This document shows positions 26,887 through 35,996 of a stretch of DNA of 64,000 nucleotides, in pieces. The notes beneath the pieces are model-generated. The model worked only from the letters and a program-made list of their open reading frames with translations. It had not been told where the DNA came from and ran no database searches. Position 1 is the first letter of the stretch; the number at the start of each line of letters is the position of its first letter. Position numbers and translations under genes: made by a program. The DNA is from Opitutales bacterium UBA5694 (GTDB lineage Bacteria; Verrucomicrobiota; Verrucomicrobiia; Opitutales; Opitutaceae): positions 248,001 through 312,000 of the forward strand of contig DIHO01000019.1 in assembly GCA_002420185.1 (NCBI GenBank), read 5' to 3'.

Positions 26887-27078
26887 TTAAGATTTTCTGT
26901 CTGTTAAAGGGAGCGGCCTTAATTTGATATTGCGAAAGAAGTGCGTGCCGCCTTTGCCATCGTGCATAAAGCTCGTTATGTTCAGTACGATTGTTCCGAA
27001 TTGAGTTTGGGGAGATTGATAGGTTGACGAAGCGGTATCAAGTTGGGATCCTTGTTCGACTGTTTTCTGGCGTATGCA
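26887..27078 (-). pseudogene. Open remnant resembling a DUF1080-type tail
   Basis: Between the sialidase-like gene and the regulator the minus strand is open for about 62 codons without a start. It ends 'SFMHDGKGGTHFFRNIKLRP' and a few more residues before the TAA at 26887-26889. The 'GKGGTHFFRNIKLRPL' ending is like the last strand of DUF1080/concanavalin-like domains ('...YFRNIRIRPL'). Nothing upstream restores the rest of such a domain, so I regard it as a relic at best. Confidence 0.3.
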
Positions 27079-27099
27079 GGTTCAATAACGTCCACACCT

Positions 27100-27915
27100 T
27101 TAGCGAGTGGGTTGTCGATGGCTCGAACGATACTCGGTCGGAGTTAATCCGCTCCGTTTCTTAAAGTGATCGGACAAACTGCTCGCATCCACAAATCCGC
27201 AACGGCTTGCTATTTGTGCGGCTGTCAAATTGGTCTCTTGAAGGAGTTTCATTGCTTCGGAAACCCGAGTTTTTATGAGGAATTCTTGTGGGCTAATGCC
27301 AAACGCTTCTTTGAACCGGCGCTGCAAGCTGCGAAGCGATTGTCCGCAAGCATCTGCCAGGTCCAGCATGGAAATGTTTCCAGGAAATTTCTTGCGGATA
27401 ATCATGACTGCCTGGGCGACGCTTTCCAGAACGGGCAAATTCCGCTCTTGTTCCGCAGCCCGGCGGAGAACGCCCATCACGCCGATGGGGCGTCGCCTTC
27501 GATTTATGATAGGAAGCTTGGTTACGATGTACCAATCGGGCATGCCTTGTTTGTTGAACCAGAGTTCCAAATGCTCGATCCGATCGACTTCGCAATTGAG
27601 GAGAAGTTTGTCGTCTTCAACATATCTCTCGGCCATGGATTGCGGATTTATGTCGTAATCCGTAAATCCTAGCATCTCTTCCTCATTTGCCATTTGATAG
27701 CGGTCCAACACGGATTGACTGGTTATCATGGTACGTCCTTTGCGATCCTTGGCGAAGAAATAATAACCAGGGATCTCGTCAAAAATCCGATGAAACAGTC
27801 CCCAGGAAGGAATTTGGGCCAGCCATGCTTCTCGTTCGGAAGCGAGTTTGCGCAGGTTTTTTTTCGAGCGTTTGCGATGCAGTGTCTTGGGCCTAATGAT
27901 TGTCGTATTTAGCAT
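27100..27915 (-). CDS. PAS-domain AraC family transcriptional regulator
   Basis: The start at ATG 27915 gives 271 residues; an ATG at 27960 adds 15. A PAS-like sensor occupies about residues 40-150 ('IFDEIPGYYFFAKDRKGRTM', 'YDINPQSMAERYVEDDKLLL', 'YIVTKLPIINRRRRPIGVMG'). An HTH_18 AraC domain occupies about 165-265 ('MLDLADACGQSLRSLQRRFK', 'AAQIASRCGFVDASSLSDHF'). The PAS fold presumably senses a ligand from the polysaccharide or redox state. It is divergent from, and only about 46 bases from, the first sulfatase of the 28-39.6 kb gene run, so it is the natural candidate regulator of that locus. Confidence 0.88.
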   Translation of the reverse strand: MLNTTIIRPKTLHRKRSKKNLRKLASEREAWLAQIPSWGLFHRIFDEIPGYYFFAKDRKGRTMITSQSVLDRYQMANEEEMLGFTDYDINPQSMAERYVEDDKLLLNCEVDRIEHLELWFNKQGMPDWYIVTKLPIINRRRRPIGVMGVLRRAAEQERNLPVLESVAQAVMIIRKKFPGNISMLDLADACGQSLRSLQRRFKEAFGISPQEFLIKTRVSEAMKLLQETNLTAAQIASRCGFVDASSLSDHFKKRSGLTPTEYRSSHRQPTR

Positions 27916-27940
27916 AGATACTGTCGCACGCTCTCTGAGA

Positions 27941-27951
27941 TGTATGATACA
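27941..27951. promoter_or_regulatory. Short palindrome in the divergent spacer
   Basis: The 11-base sequence TGTAT-G-ATACA is a perfect inverted repeat around a single base. It sits 11 bases before the sulfatase ATG at 27962 and within the leader of the regulator gene. It could be an operator for the PAS-AraC protein or a dyad over the promoter. It is short, so chance remains possible. Confidence 0.25.
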
Positions 27952-27961
27952 ATCAAGCATT

Positions 27962-29419
27962 ATGTCAGTGCGTTATCTTCTTCTAGCCGTCATATGCTTC
28001 AATGGTCTTGCTTGCCTCCTCGAAGCGGCGGAATCACGACCCGTTTGGCACACGTCCGACTCTGCTCAAGAGCTGCGACGAGACATGAAGCACAGGCCCA
28101 ACATCGTGTTCGTTATCACCGACGACCAGCGCTGGGACCAATTGGGTTATACCGGCCATCCGGTGTTGAAAACGCCTAATATCGATCGCATTGCCCACGA
28201 AGGCGCTTCCTTCAATAATTTCTTTGTGACTACCCCCTTGTGTTCACCTAGTCGGGCAAGTTTTCTGACAGGTCTCTATCCACACACGCATCGGGTCTAT
28301 AACAACGACAAGCTTGGAATCGATGTGGTCAGCCATACGCTGATGACCTTTCCGCGGCAGCTTCGCGAGCAGGGTTACGAGACCGCATATGTTGGTAAGT
28401 GGCACATGGGACTAGACGATTCGCGACGGCCGGGATTCGACAGTTGGATCAGCTTCAAGGGTCAAGGCATCTACATTGATGGCGTCGTCAATGACAACGG
28501 TACACGGCGGCAGCTGCGCGGCAACATGACCGACTACCTGAACCGTCGTGCGGTCGAGTTCGTTAACCAACTTCATGAAAAGCCGTTCTGCCTGTACCTC
28601 GGACATAAGGCAGTTCATAGCCCCTTTCTTCCGGCCAAGCGGCACGAGGAGCTTTATTCCGATTATGAATTTCACATTCCGCCGCGTGACAAGGCGGACC
28701 TCGCCGGTAAGCCAGTGCTGAAGCGGAAATTAAATAAGAACAACCATCTGGAACTTGAAGGTATCGGCCCGGAGCCCGGAGAACCTAGGCGCGGTCGCGG
28801 CCGCGATCCTCAGTCTATCGTGCGCGATCAGCTCCGCTGTCTGGCTTCCGTCGATGAAGGAGTCGGGCAGCTTTTTGCTGCCCTTGAGAGTACGGGCGAA
28901 CTTGATAACACGATCTTTATTTACACCAGCGATAACGGTTTCTTCATGGGAGAACACGGGAGTTTCAACGGCAAGCGTATGCCCTACGATGAAGCACTGA
29001 GGGTTCCGTTCTTTATCCGGTACCCTGAGCTGATCAAGTCCGGAAGTATTCGCGAAGATCTCGTGCTGAATATCGATCTGGCTCCCACGTTATTGGAACT
29101 TGCAGGCGTAGAATCTGTTATTGCTATGCACGGAAAATCATTCGTTCCTCTGTTTAAGGATGCTAGAGCACCGTGGAGAGAGGCTTTCCTCGCAGAATAT
29201 TTTCTTGAAAAAGTCGCCCGACGCACCCCCAGTTGGCAGGCAGTGCGGTCGTCCGACTGGAAATACATACACTACCCCAAGTTCAGTGATATGGATGAGC
29301 TCTACAGCTTAAAGGCCGATCCGAAAGAGTTGAAGAACCTGGTTAATCACCCTAAGCATCAAAACCGGCTCACAGAGATGAAGGCCCAGCTAGAAGGCCT
29401 GTTGAATCAATTTAATTGA
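27962..29419 (+). CDS. Secreted sulfatase (Cys type, C-S-P-S-R)
   Basis: The ATG at 27962 (not 27848) gives 485 residues with a signal peptide (1-about 24). Motifs: 'NIVFVITDDQRWDQLGYTGH' with the metal Asp pair, C-S-P-S-R (Cys94-Arg98), 'YVGKWHMG', 'FIYTSDNGFFMGEHG' and a C-terminal 'DELYSLKADPKELKNLV'. The 'DDQRWDQLGYTGHP' and 'DNGFFMGEHG' pattern is typical of choline-sulfatase/iduronate-sulfatase-like subfamilies acting on polysaccharides. An 'EPRRGRGRD' insertion near residue 272 is unusual. It is the first gene of the eleven-gene run, divergent from the PAS-AraC regulator. Confidence 0.92.
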   Translation: MSVRYLLLAVICFNGLACLLEAAESRPVWHTSDSAQELRRDMKHRPNIVFVITDDQRWDQLGYTGHPVLKTPNIDRIAHEGASFNNFFVTTPLCSPSRASFLTGLYPHTHRVYNNDKLGIDVVSHTLMTFPRQLREQGYETAYVGKWHMGLDDSRRPGFDSWISFKGQGIYIDGVVNDNGTRRQLRGNMTDYLNRRAVEFVNQLHEKPFCLYLGHKAVHSPFLPAKRHEELYSDYEFHIPPRDKADLAGKPVLKRKLNKNNHLELEGIGPEPGEPRRGRGRDPQSIVRDQLRCLASVDEGVGQLFAALESTGELDNTIFIYTSDNGFFMGEHGSFNGKRMPYDEALRVPFFIRYPELIKSGSIREDLVLNIDLAPTLLELAGVESVIAMHGKSFVPLFKDARAPWREAFLAEYFLEKVARRTPSWQAVRSSDWKYIHYPKFSDMDELYSLKADPKELKNLVNHPKHQNRLTEMKAQLEGLLNQFN

Positions 29420-29441
29420 AAACCGACGATTATCTTCTACT

Positions 29442-30320
29442 ATGCATAAATACTGTTGCTTTTGTTTGTTCATTTTGACGAGAGCGTTTGGTGCGGGTCC
29501 GAGCATAATATTCGTAATGACGGACGACCAGGGCTATGGAGATTTGTCTATCACCGGGAACCCGTGGATCGAAACGCCGAACATGGACCGTTTGGCAAAT
29601 GAGGGAGCACGGTTCGAGCGGTTTTTCGTGCAACCGTCGTGCTCCACAACGCGGGCCGCATTATTGTCCTGTCGCTACCGGGCCACCGAAACGACCTTGC
29701 ACGATCTGATAGCGGATCCGGGTCAGGAGAACAATCTGGCCAAGACGCGGCCGGAAATCCACGCCGATCTGCTCGAGACCAACCGAGCTTGGGCGGCGGA
29801 ATCGACGGAAAAGGCACCCGCTCTTCTGCCGATACAAATTGGTTATGAGGAGTGGCCTACAGTGGAAGTAAAGGCACATGAGATGGATATCTTTCCGGGA
29901 ATGGGCGAAGGGATCAATTACAGTGGGAGGCAGGGATTTGCTCATCAATGGATTGAGAGCTGGTCGGATCCCAAAGCTTATGCGGCCCTCCCGATCGAGG
30001 TGATTTCGGGGGGACGGTATCGGGTGCTACTTCGGTATGCCTGTCCCGAGGACGCAGTCGGCTCGGTGTTCCGCCTCAACGCGGGAAACGCCTCGCTAGA
30101 CATTGGTATTCAGGAATCCTGGGTGAGCGCGCCGCATGGCGCGGCGGAACAGGTGATTAAAAACCAAGGTGCTTATCTGTCTCGGGATTGGAAAGATCTG
30201 GATGCAGGCGAACTGGCATTGGAACAAGGAACTCACTCTCTGGAACTGAGGTTGGTAAAGAAGGCTGGAGTGGAAATGCCTGATATCAAGGCCGTGTTCT
30301 TCGAACGACTGAAATCTTAG
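29442..30320 (+). pseudogene. Internally deleted sulfatase with C-terminal accessory domain
   Basis: The frame is open for 292 codons, but it is a chimera. Residues 1-80 are a normal sulfatase beginning (signal peptide, 'IIFVMTDDQGYGDLSITGNP', then C-S-T-T-R at 67-71). At about residue 80-86 it jumps to the sulfatase end ('TTLHDLIADPGQENNLAKTR'), with about 280 residues missing. The rest (from about 125) is the beta-sandwich accessory domain found after some arylsulfatases ('SGGRYRVLLRYACPEDAVGS'). The active-site motif also lacks the Pro of C-x-P-x-R. It cannot be an active sulfatase, though the C-terminal domain could still be made and exported. Confidence 0.85.
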
Positions 30321-30337
30321 ATTTTTCGATAAAACCC

Positions 30338-31765
30338 ATGAAGATAAAATCCTTCCCCTCAGTAATAATCCTCCTCTGTGTGGTTGCGTCCGTACTTCTG
30401 GCAGAGGTACGTGGAACTAGTCCTCTTAATGTTGTGCTCATCGTTGCAGACGACTTGGGCGCGCACGATTTGAAAGCCCATGGTTCTGATTTGCACGAAA
30501 CGCCACACTTGGATGCCTTCGCCGCGTCGGGAATCGAGTTTACCAACGCCTATGCGGCCGCACCGATCTGCACTCCCACGCGAGCCTCCATAATGACCGG
30601 CAAGAACCCAGCCCGTCTTCACATGACTATATGGAGTGAGCATGCTCTGCGGGGACCTAAGCTTGATCGACCCATGATTCCTGCCGACAGTGAAGGCAAT
30701 CTTCCGTTGGAGGAGATCACTTTGGCAGAACGATTCCAAGAAGCCGGCCACCACACCTTTCACGTCGGCAAATGGCATCTCGGCGAGGCCAGTTCCTTTC
30801 CTGAAGTCCACGGCTTCGATGTCAATATAGGCGGGCACCATTGGGGTGCTCCACCTACGTTTTTCGCTCCCTACAAAGGAGAGGTTTACAATGAGATGCG
30901 TTATGTTCCTGACCTGCATGGATCACAAGAAGGGGAATATCTGCCTGACCGGCTTACCACCGAAGCTATCAAGCTAATGAAGAATGCGGGTGACACACCC
31001 TTCTTCCTTAATCTTTGCTACTTCATCCCTCACGTACCGATTGACGGGAAACTAGAATACGTGGAAGACTTTGCCTCCCGGATGGGTCCTGGAAATCGGC
31101 ATCGAAACGCTGGGTATGCCGCCATGGTTAAGTCATTGGATGACGGGGTCGGTCGCGTACTCGAATGGCTAAATCAATCCGGGAAAGACAAAAATACCGT
31201 AGTAATTTTTGTTTCGGACAACGGAGGGTATACCGGAAAATGGGAGGGAGAAACGGTCAACAACAACGCCCCACTCAGAGCGGGCAAGGGCACCCTTTAT
31301 GAAGGAGGGATTCGCATTCCCTGGTTCATGCACGTTCCAGGTATCAAAGACGCAAACAAGGTAGATGTTCCCGTCACCACAACCGATATACTGCCGACGC
31401 TCTTAGATTTGGCTGGATTGGATCATCCCACATTCGATGGTGCATCCCTGAAACCATTGCTCCACAAGAAGAATTTCAATAATGGAAAGTCGCGGTCATT
31501 GGTTTTTCATTACCCTCACTACTACTCAGGGACGACTCCGGTTTCCGCTCTCCGAAAAGGCGATCTGAAGCTGTTGCAATATTATACGCCGGAGGGGCTT
31601 AGATTTGAACTATACGATCTTTCGGAAGATCCAGGCGAATCGAACAATCTAGCAAAAGATCGCACGGCGATAGTGAACGAAATGCGTGCTGAGCTGAACA
31701 CGAGCTTATGGGAAATGGGTGCCAATTTCCCACGTATAAACCCTGATTTTGTTTCTAAGAAATAA
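30338..31765 (+). CDS. Secreted sulfatase (Cys type, C-T-P-T-R)
   Basis: A 475-residue protein with a signal peptide (1-about 26), Asp pair in 'VVLIVADDLGAHDLKAHGSD', C-T-P-T-R (Cys78-Arg82), 'FHVGKWHLGEASSFPEVHGF', 'IFVSDNGGYTG' and the terminal 'RFELYDLSEDPGESNNLA'. It is a complete arylsulfatase A-like (S1 family) enzyme. It follows the internally deleted sulfatase by 17 bases and is presumably co-transcribed with it. Expected role: removal of a sulfate ester from a polysaccharide fragment outside the cytoplasm after formylglycine maturation. Confidence 0.92.
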   Translation: MKIKSFPSVIILLCVVASVLLAEVRGTSPLNVVLIVADDLGAHDLKAHGSDLHETPHLDAFAASGIEFTNAYAAAPICTPTRASIMTGKNPARLHMTIWSEHALRGPKLDRPMIPADSEGNLPLEEITLAERFQEAGHHTFHVGKWHLGEASSFPEVHGFDVNIGGHHWGAPPTFFAPYKGEVYNEMRYVPDLHGSQEGEYLPDRLTTEAIKLMKNAGDTPFFLNLCYFIPHVPIDGKLEYVEDFASRMGPGNRHRNAGYAAMVKSLDDGVGRVLEWLNQSGKDKNTVVIFVSDNGGYTGKWEGETVNNNAPLRAGKGTLYEGGIRIPWFMHVPGIKDANKVDVPVTTTDILPTLLDLAGLDHPTFDGASLKPLLHKKNFNNGKSRSLVFHYPHYYSGTTPVSALRKGDLKLLQYYTPEGLRFELYDLSEDPGESNNLAKDRTAIVNEMRAELNTSLWEMGANFPRINPDFVSKK

Positions 31766-31867
31766 GAGGTGCTTTTTAGAACGCTTGCTTCAATGCGCTG
31801 TGTAACGATCAATACCGTTTCTTATATTAATTTTCTATATTGAAACCCTATTATTTAAATATCGACA

Positions 31868-32437
31868 ATGACTAGCGAAGATTGGATTAATAATTATATA
31901 GATGCGGAAGTGCTACTTATACGGTCACTTCCTGTCAAGGATATCGAAGCCTTTATTGCCATCGTCGAAGAGGCACATAGCAATGACAAGCAGTTGTTTA
32001 TATGTGGTAATGGCGGGAATGCGGCCAGTGCGTCTCACTTGGCTTGCGACATGGGTAAAGGGTCTTCGGATGCTCTGGGAAAGCGTTTCCGAGTAAGCAC
32101 CTTAAACGACAATGCTGCTTGGCTAACTGCCATAGGAAACGATTATGCCTATGAGGACATATTTGTCAGGCAATTGGATAATTTCGCCCAAGCTGGAGAT
32201 GTATTAATCAGTGGAAGCGTCAGTGGAAACTCACCGAATCTGGTCAAAGCCTTCGAGTGGGCAAAAGAGAAGGGACTGACCACTGTGTCGATTACCAGTT
32301 CCAAACGCGGGCGGATGTCTGACCTAGCAACCCTACCCATTGTGTTGCCTGATGAGCACTATGGCCGTGTAGAAGATATGCAGATGATGATCTACCATCT
32401 GGTCGCTTTCTGGTTTATCGAAAAAGATCGGACATAA
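31868..32437 (+). CDS. SIS domain phosphosugar isomerase (GmhA-like)
   Basis: A 189-residue cytosolic protein with a single SIS domain. Landmarks are 'LFICGNGGNAASASHLACDM' near residue 36-55, the second phosphate-binding Ser/Thr loop 'DVLISGSVSGNSPNLVKAFE' near 111-130 and 'MQMMIYHLVAFWF' at the end. It resembles sedoheptulose-7-phosphate isomerase-type proteins, which isomerise phosphorylated sugars. Placed between two sulfatases, it probably acts on a released sugar. A second, different SIS protein lies at 51954-52520. The 100 bases before it are very AT-rich and may contain an internal promoter. Confidence 0.85.
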   Translation: MTSEDWINNYIDAEVLLIRSLPVKDIEAFIAIVEEAHSNDKQLFICGNGGNAASASHLACDMGKGSSDALGKRFRVSTLNDNAAWLTAIGNDYAYEDIFVRQLDNFAQAGDVLISGSVSGNSPNLVKAFEWAKEKGLTTVSITSSKRGRMSDLATLPIVLPDEHYGRVEDMQMMIYHLVAFWFIEKDRT

Positions 32438-32452
32438 CAAAAACCAAAGTTT

Positions 32453-33865
32453 ATGAAACGATATTTAGCCCTAGTTTTATTGATCCTCCTTCAGCCTCTA
32501 GTCTTGTGCATGGCTGCAAGCAAACCAAACATATTATTCGTATCCATTGATGATTTCAATGACTGGGGACCCACTCAGCTGGACGGCGAGCCGTTCGATG
32601 TAGATACACCCAACTTCGACTCGCTGGCGGATGAAGGAATATTGTTTAACAACGCCCACTGCAATGCTCCTGTCTGCAATCCGTCACGCGCCTCTATCAT
32701 GTCGGGGCTCCATCCGGCGTCGACCGGCGTCTATGGCAATGGTCACGACTGGCTAGCGAATGAGCGATACGATGACATCCTCCTGCTGCCTGAATATTTT
32801 AAAGAGCATGGCTACGCTACGTTGGGAGGCGGGAAGATCTATCATGCGAATCAGGGAACCGCGTTTGAGCGGAAAGGGCTGTTCTCGCCCAGAGGATGGG
32901 ATGATTTCTTTCCGTCTTTTAACGCACAACTACACAAGCAGAGTATGCCGGATGTCTTGCCGGACCGTGGCGAAGGGAAGTTCGATTGGGGTGGCACCGG
33001 TAAACCGATTGAGGAGATGGGGGACCACAAGGTCGTGAACTGGGCGATTGAGCAGCTCGAGGCTTCTCGCGATGAACCGCTCTTTCTGGCCGTCGGGATC
33101 TACCGTCCACACATGCCCTGGTTTGTCCCGGATACGTTTTACGATCAGTACGAGGATGTTGAAATTACGCCTCCCACGAATCCGGATGGGTGGGATAAGA
33201 ACATTCCGGAATCTCTTCTACCACCCAAACGGTTTAAGGAGTTTGCCGAAAATCCGGGCCCTAGTCGCGGCTATGCGGCGTGTATTAGCTATGCGGATTT
33301 CGAGCTGGGTAGACTTTTGAAAGGCTTGGAGAATTCGCCGATTGCCGATCACACAATTGTGGTGGTCTGGACTGATCATGGCTGGCACTTAGGCGAGAAG
33401 GAGCATTTCTCAAAGTTTACTCTCTGGGAAGAGTCCACGCGGGTACCGCTGCTCATCTATAAGCCCGGCGCGAAACCCAAAAAAGTGGATACCGCGGTCA
33501 GCTTGATCGATGTCTATCCCACGCTGCTCGCTCTTGCGGGTCTACCAGAGAACAAAAACAACGACGGCCAGAACCTGCTCCCGATCATCGAGGCAGAGAC
33601 GGATCTCAATCGAGCCATCGTAACCTCGAAGAACGAGAATTATCACGCCGTGCGCGATGGCCGCTATCGCTATTTCAAAAAACAAAGTGCAGAGGCGTTG
33701 TTCGATCATTTCAACGATCCCCGCGAGTGTAGCAACATCGCCAATAACCCGGGTAGTGCTGCTATTATTAAGCGCCTAACAAAGGCCCTGCCCACGGCTC
33801 CAGTTCCAAGCATGCCCAAGCGAGTAAAACCGGTCCTCGTGCGCGACGACCTCCCATCACCTTAA
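32453..33865 (+). CDS. Secreted iduronate-2-sulfatase-like sulfatase (C-N-P-S-R)
   Basis: A 470-residue protein with a signal peptide (1-about 22). It opens 'NILFVSIDDFNDWGPTQLDG', with C-N-P-S-R (Cys75-Arg79), 'VFGNGHDWL'-like segment 'VYGNGHDWLANE', 'GIYRPHMPWFVPDTFYDQY', 'VVVWTDHGWHLGEKEHFSKF' and 'RVPLLIYKPG'. These are the marks of the iduronate-2-sulfatase (IdsA, S1_7-like) subgroup; other substrates occur in marine bacteria. It lies 15 bases after the SIS gene. Confidence 0.92.
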   Translation: MKRYLALVLLILLQPLVLCMAASKPNILFVSIDDFNDWGPTQLDGEPFDVDTPNFDSLADEGILFNNAHCNAPVCNPSRASIMSGLHPASTGVYGNGHDWLANERYDDILLLPEYFKEHGYATLGGGKIYHANQGTAFERKGLFSPRGWDDFFPSFNAQLHKQSMPDVLPDRGEGKFDWGGTGKPIEEMGDHKVVNWAIEQLEASRDEPLFLAVGIYRPHMPWFVPDTFYDQYEDVEITPPTNPDGWDKNIPESLLPPKRFKEFAENPGPSRGYAACISYADFELGRLLKGLENSPIADHTIVVVWTDHGWHLGEKEHFSKFTLWEESTRVPLLIYKPGAKPKKVDTAVSLIDVYPTLLALAGLPENKNNDGQNLLPIIEAETDLNRAIVTSKNENYHAVRDGRYRYFKKQSAEALFDHFNDPRECSNIANNPGSAAIIKRLTKALPTAPVPSMPKRVKPVLVRDDLPSP

Positions 33866-33971
33866 CTTTGAGGCTGAGTTGCGTTAGTCCCAGTCGTGAA
33901 TCCCGCTTGTGAATTTATCCGGTCGTGAACGGGACGATCATTAAACAGAGAAAACAGATATAACCTATACA

Positions 33972-35015
33972 ATGAGTGATTCAACTAACCGACGGGTATT
34001 CCTTAAATCCTCCGCCGCTTTTCTGGGCAGTTGTGCCTTGGCCGCATGTAACAAAAACACATCTGCGGGTAATTCTGCGAAGAAGGAGGCAGGTTCTAAA
34101 ATATCTTTGGCTCAATGGTCTCTGCACAAAGCCCTGAAGGCCGGCGAGCTGGACAACCTCGACTTTCCGCGTATTGCTCGGGAAGATTTCGACTTCGATG
34201 CCATCGAATGGTCCGGTCAATTTCTTAACATGCATCACGATAGACTTGGGGCTCAGCCGAAGGATCAAGCCTATTTGACTGAAACCAAAATAGTGACGGA
34301 TGATTATGGTCTAATCAATCTCCTTATAATGTGCGACCATGTGGGAAATCTGGGAGATCCTGATAATACGATGAGGAGTAATGCCGTCGAGGGCCACTAT
34401 GCCTGGGTAGAAGCCGCCAAGTTTCTCGGTTGCCATTCGATTCGGGTCAACGCCGCCTCCGATCCATTAATCAGTTCGGAAGAACAAAAGAAACTGTGTA
34501 TCGATGGTCTGTCTCGGCTTTGTGCATTTGCCCAAACGCATGATCTCAATGTGATTGTTGAAAACCACGGGGGACTCTCTTCCAATGGAGCCTGGCTTGC
34601 TTCTGTACTAGCGGGCGTTGGCCAAGAGAACTGCGGTGCCTTGCCGGACTTCGGGAATTTCTATGTGGCGAGAAATCGAGGCAATCCTGAGCGATACGCT
34701 CAGAGCAAAAAGCCCTACGAGAACGATCCAATCTATCGAGAAGACGAAATTGGCTTGGAGTATGACCGTTACCAGGGAGTGACTGACCTGATGCCGTTCG
34801 CCAAAGGATTGAGCGCCAAGTCACACGATTTCGATGTGGAAGGAAACGAAGTGAATACAGATTACTATCGCATGTTGAAGGTCGTAGTTGATTCTGGGTA
34901 CAATGGCTACATAGGAATCGAGTACGAAGGAAGAAAAACACCGGAGATGGAAGGGATTCAGCTCACCAAAAAGCTGATTGAAAGGACCCTCACTTCTTTG
35001 CATAAGTCGACTTAG
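33972..35015 (+). CDS. Exported sugar isomerase/epimerase (TIM barrel)
   Basis: A 347-residue xylose-isomerase-like TIM-barrel protein. It has both a twin-arginine motif (N-R-R-V-F-L-K, 6-12) and a lipobox (L-A-A-C, Cys26), so it is probably a Tat-exported lipoprotein. Metal-site residues fit 'DFDFDAIEWSGQFLN', Glu in 'LNVIVENHGGLSSNG', 'ALPDFGNFY', 'AKSHDFDVEG' and the final Glu in 'YIGIEYEGRK'. Related proteins act as sugar epimerases/isomerases or on 3-keto-sugars. It begins the oxidoreductase part of the locus and is followed by a ROK kinase. Confidence 0.85.
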   Translation: MSDSTNRRVFLKSSAAFLGSCALAACNKNTSAGNSAKKEAGSKISLAQWSLHKALKAGELDNLDFPRIAREDFDFDAIEWSGQFLNMHHDRLGAQPKDQAYLTETKIVTDDYGLINLLIMCDHVGNLGDPDNTMRSNAVEGHYAWVEAAKFLGCHSIRVNAASDPLISSEEQKKLCIDGLSRLCAFAQTHDLNVIVENHGGLSSNGAWLASVLAGVGQENCGALPDFGNFYVARNRGNPERYAQSKKPYENDPIYREDEIGLEYDRYQGVTDLMPFAKGLSAKSHDFDVEGNEVNTDYYRMLKVVVDSGYNGYIGIEYEGRKTPEMEGIQLTKKLIERTLTSLHKST

Positions 35016-35029
35016 AATTGAATGATCGA

Positions 35030-35989
35030 ATGGCAATGCCGTGGTACATAGGCGTGGACATCGGAGGCACCAAAATGGGTGTTTCCTGTTTCGATGTATC
35101 CACAGCTTCAATCGTCGAAGTCGAGCGTTTCCCCACGGGAACTGAATGTGAACCCGTTGAGGCGATCAATTGTGTCGTCGAAATCGCCCGAGCTTGGATT
35201 GAAAAAGTAGGAAGCCCTCCAAAAGCAATCGGAGTTTCTGTTGGGGGAATGTATGATATTCATTCAGGATGCATTCGGCATGCCCCGCATCTTCCCTTGT
35301 GGGACGGATTCCCGATTATTTCCACTCTGTGGGATACCTTCGGAGTGCCGGTTTTTGGCGAAAACGACGCCAATGCCTGTGCATTAGCGGAGTGGCGTTA
35401 TGGTGCGGGTCGGGGTTGCGACGATCTCATCTTTCTGACTTTTGGGACGGGGCTAGGTGCGGGTTTGATACTCGATGGAACGCTCTACCGAGGAAAGACC
35501 GGTTTAGCGGGCGAATTGGGCACTATGCGAGTTTCAGAAGCCGGGCCGCCCATACGGCAGAAGCCGGGTTGCCTGGAAGGATTCGCCTCGGGGGCGGGAA
35601 TCGCACTGTTGGCAAAGGACAGGCAGAGTGCGAACCCTAGTCCTCTTTTGCCGCAAGAACCCAGTGCGAAAGACGTCGCCGAGGCAGCACGTCAAGGAGA
35701 CGCTCTTTCCTTGTCTATCCTAGATGAGTGCGGCCGCAAGCTGGGTCAAGGATTGGCAGTTCTCATTGATGTGCTGAACCCTGAACGAATTATCCTCGGT
35801 TCGATTTTTACCCGTTGCGAATCTTTACTGCGCCCTTCGATCGAAGACTCGATTTCGAAGGAAGCGATGCTGGAAACTGGCAAAGCGTGCACGATCGTTC
35901 CCGCAGAGCTCGGCGAGTCCATCGGCGACTTTGGTGCCGCGACAGTGGCTGTGCTGGGCATCGAAAACGAATTGGAAACTCTCAAATAG
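35030..35989 (+). CDS. ROK family sugar kinase or regulator-like protein
   Basis: The frame opens at a TTG (35018); ATG 35030 or 35036 are better starts, giving about 319 residues. ATP-site motif 'YIGVDIGGTKMGVSCFD' at the N-terminus, 'GENDANACALAEWRYGAG' near 110, 'FLTFGTGLGAGLILDG' near 131 and 'GLAGELGTMRVSEAG' near 155. The zinc motif C-x-C-G-x-x-G-C-x-E is reduced to 'KPGCLEGFASG'. No DNA-binding domain precedes it, so a sugar kinase (glucokinase/ManNAc-kinase-like) is more likely than a repressor. It is close behind the epimerase gene and 7 bases before the next. Confidence 0.87.
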   Translation: MAMPWYIGVDIGGTKMGVSCFDVSTASIVEVERFPTGTECEPVEAINCVVEIARAWIEKVGSPPKAIGVSVGGMYDIHSGCIRHAPHLPLWDGFPIISTLWDTFGVPVFGENDANACALAEWRYGAGRGCDDLIFLTFGTGLGAGLILDGTLYRGKTGLAGELGTMRVSEAGPPIRQKPGCLEGFASGAGIALLAKDRQSANPSPLLPQEPSAKDVAEAARQGDALSLSILDECGRKLGQGLAVLIDVLNPERIILGSIFTRCESLLRPSIEDSISKEAMLETGKACTIVPAELGESIGDFGAATVAVLGIENELETLK

Positions 35990-35996
35990 ATAGCCC

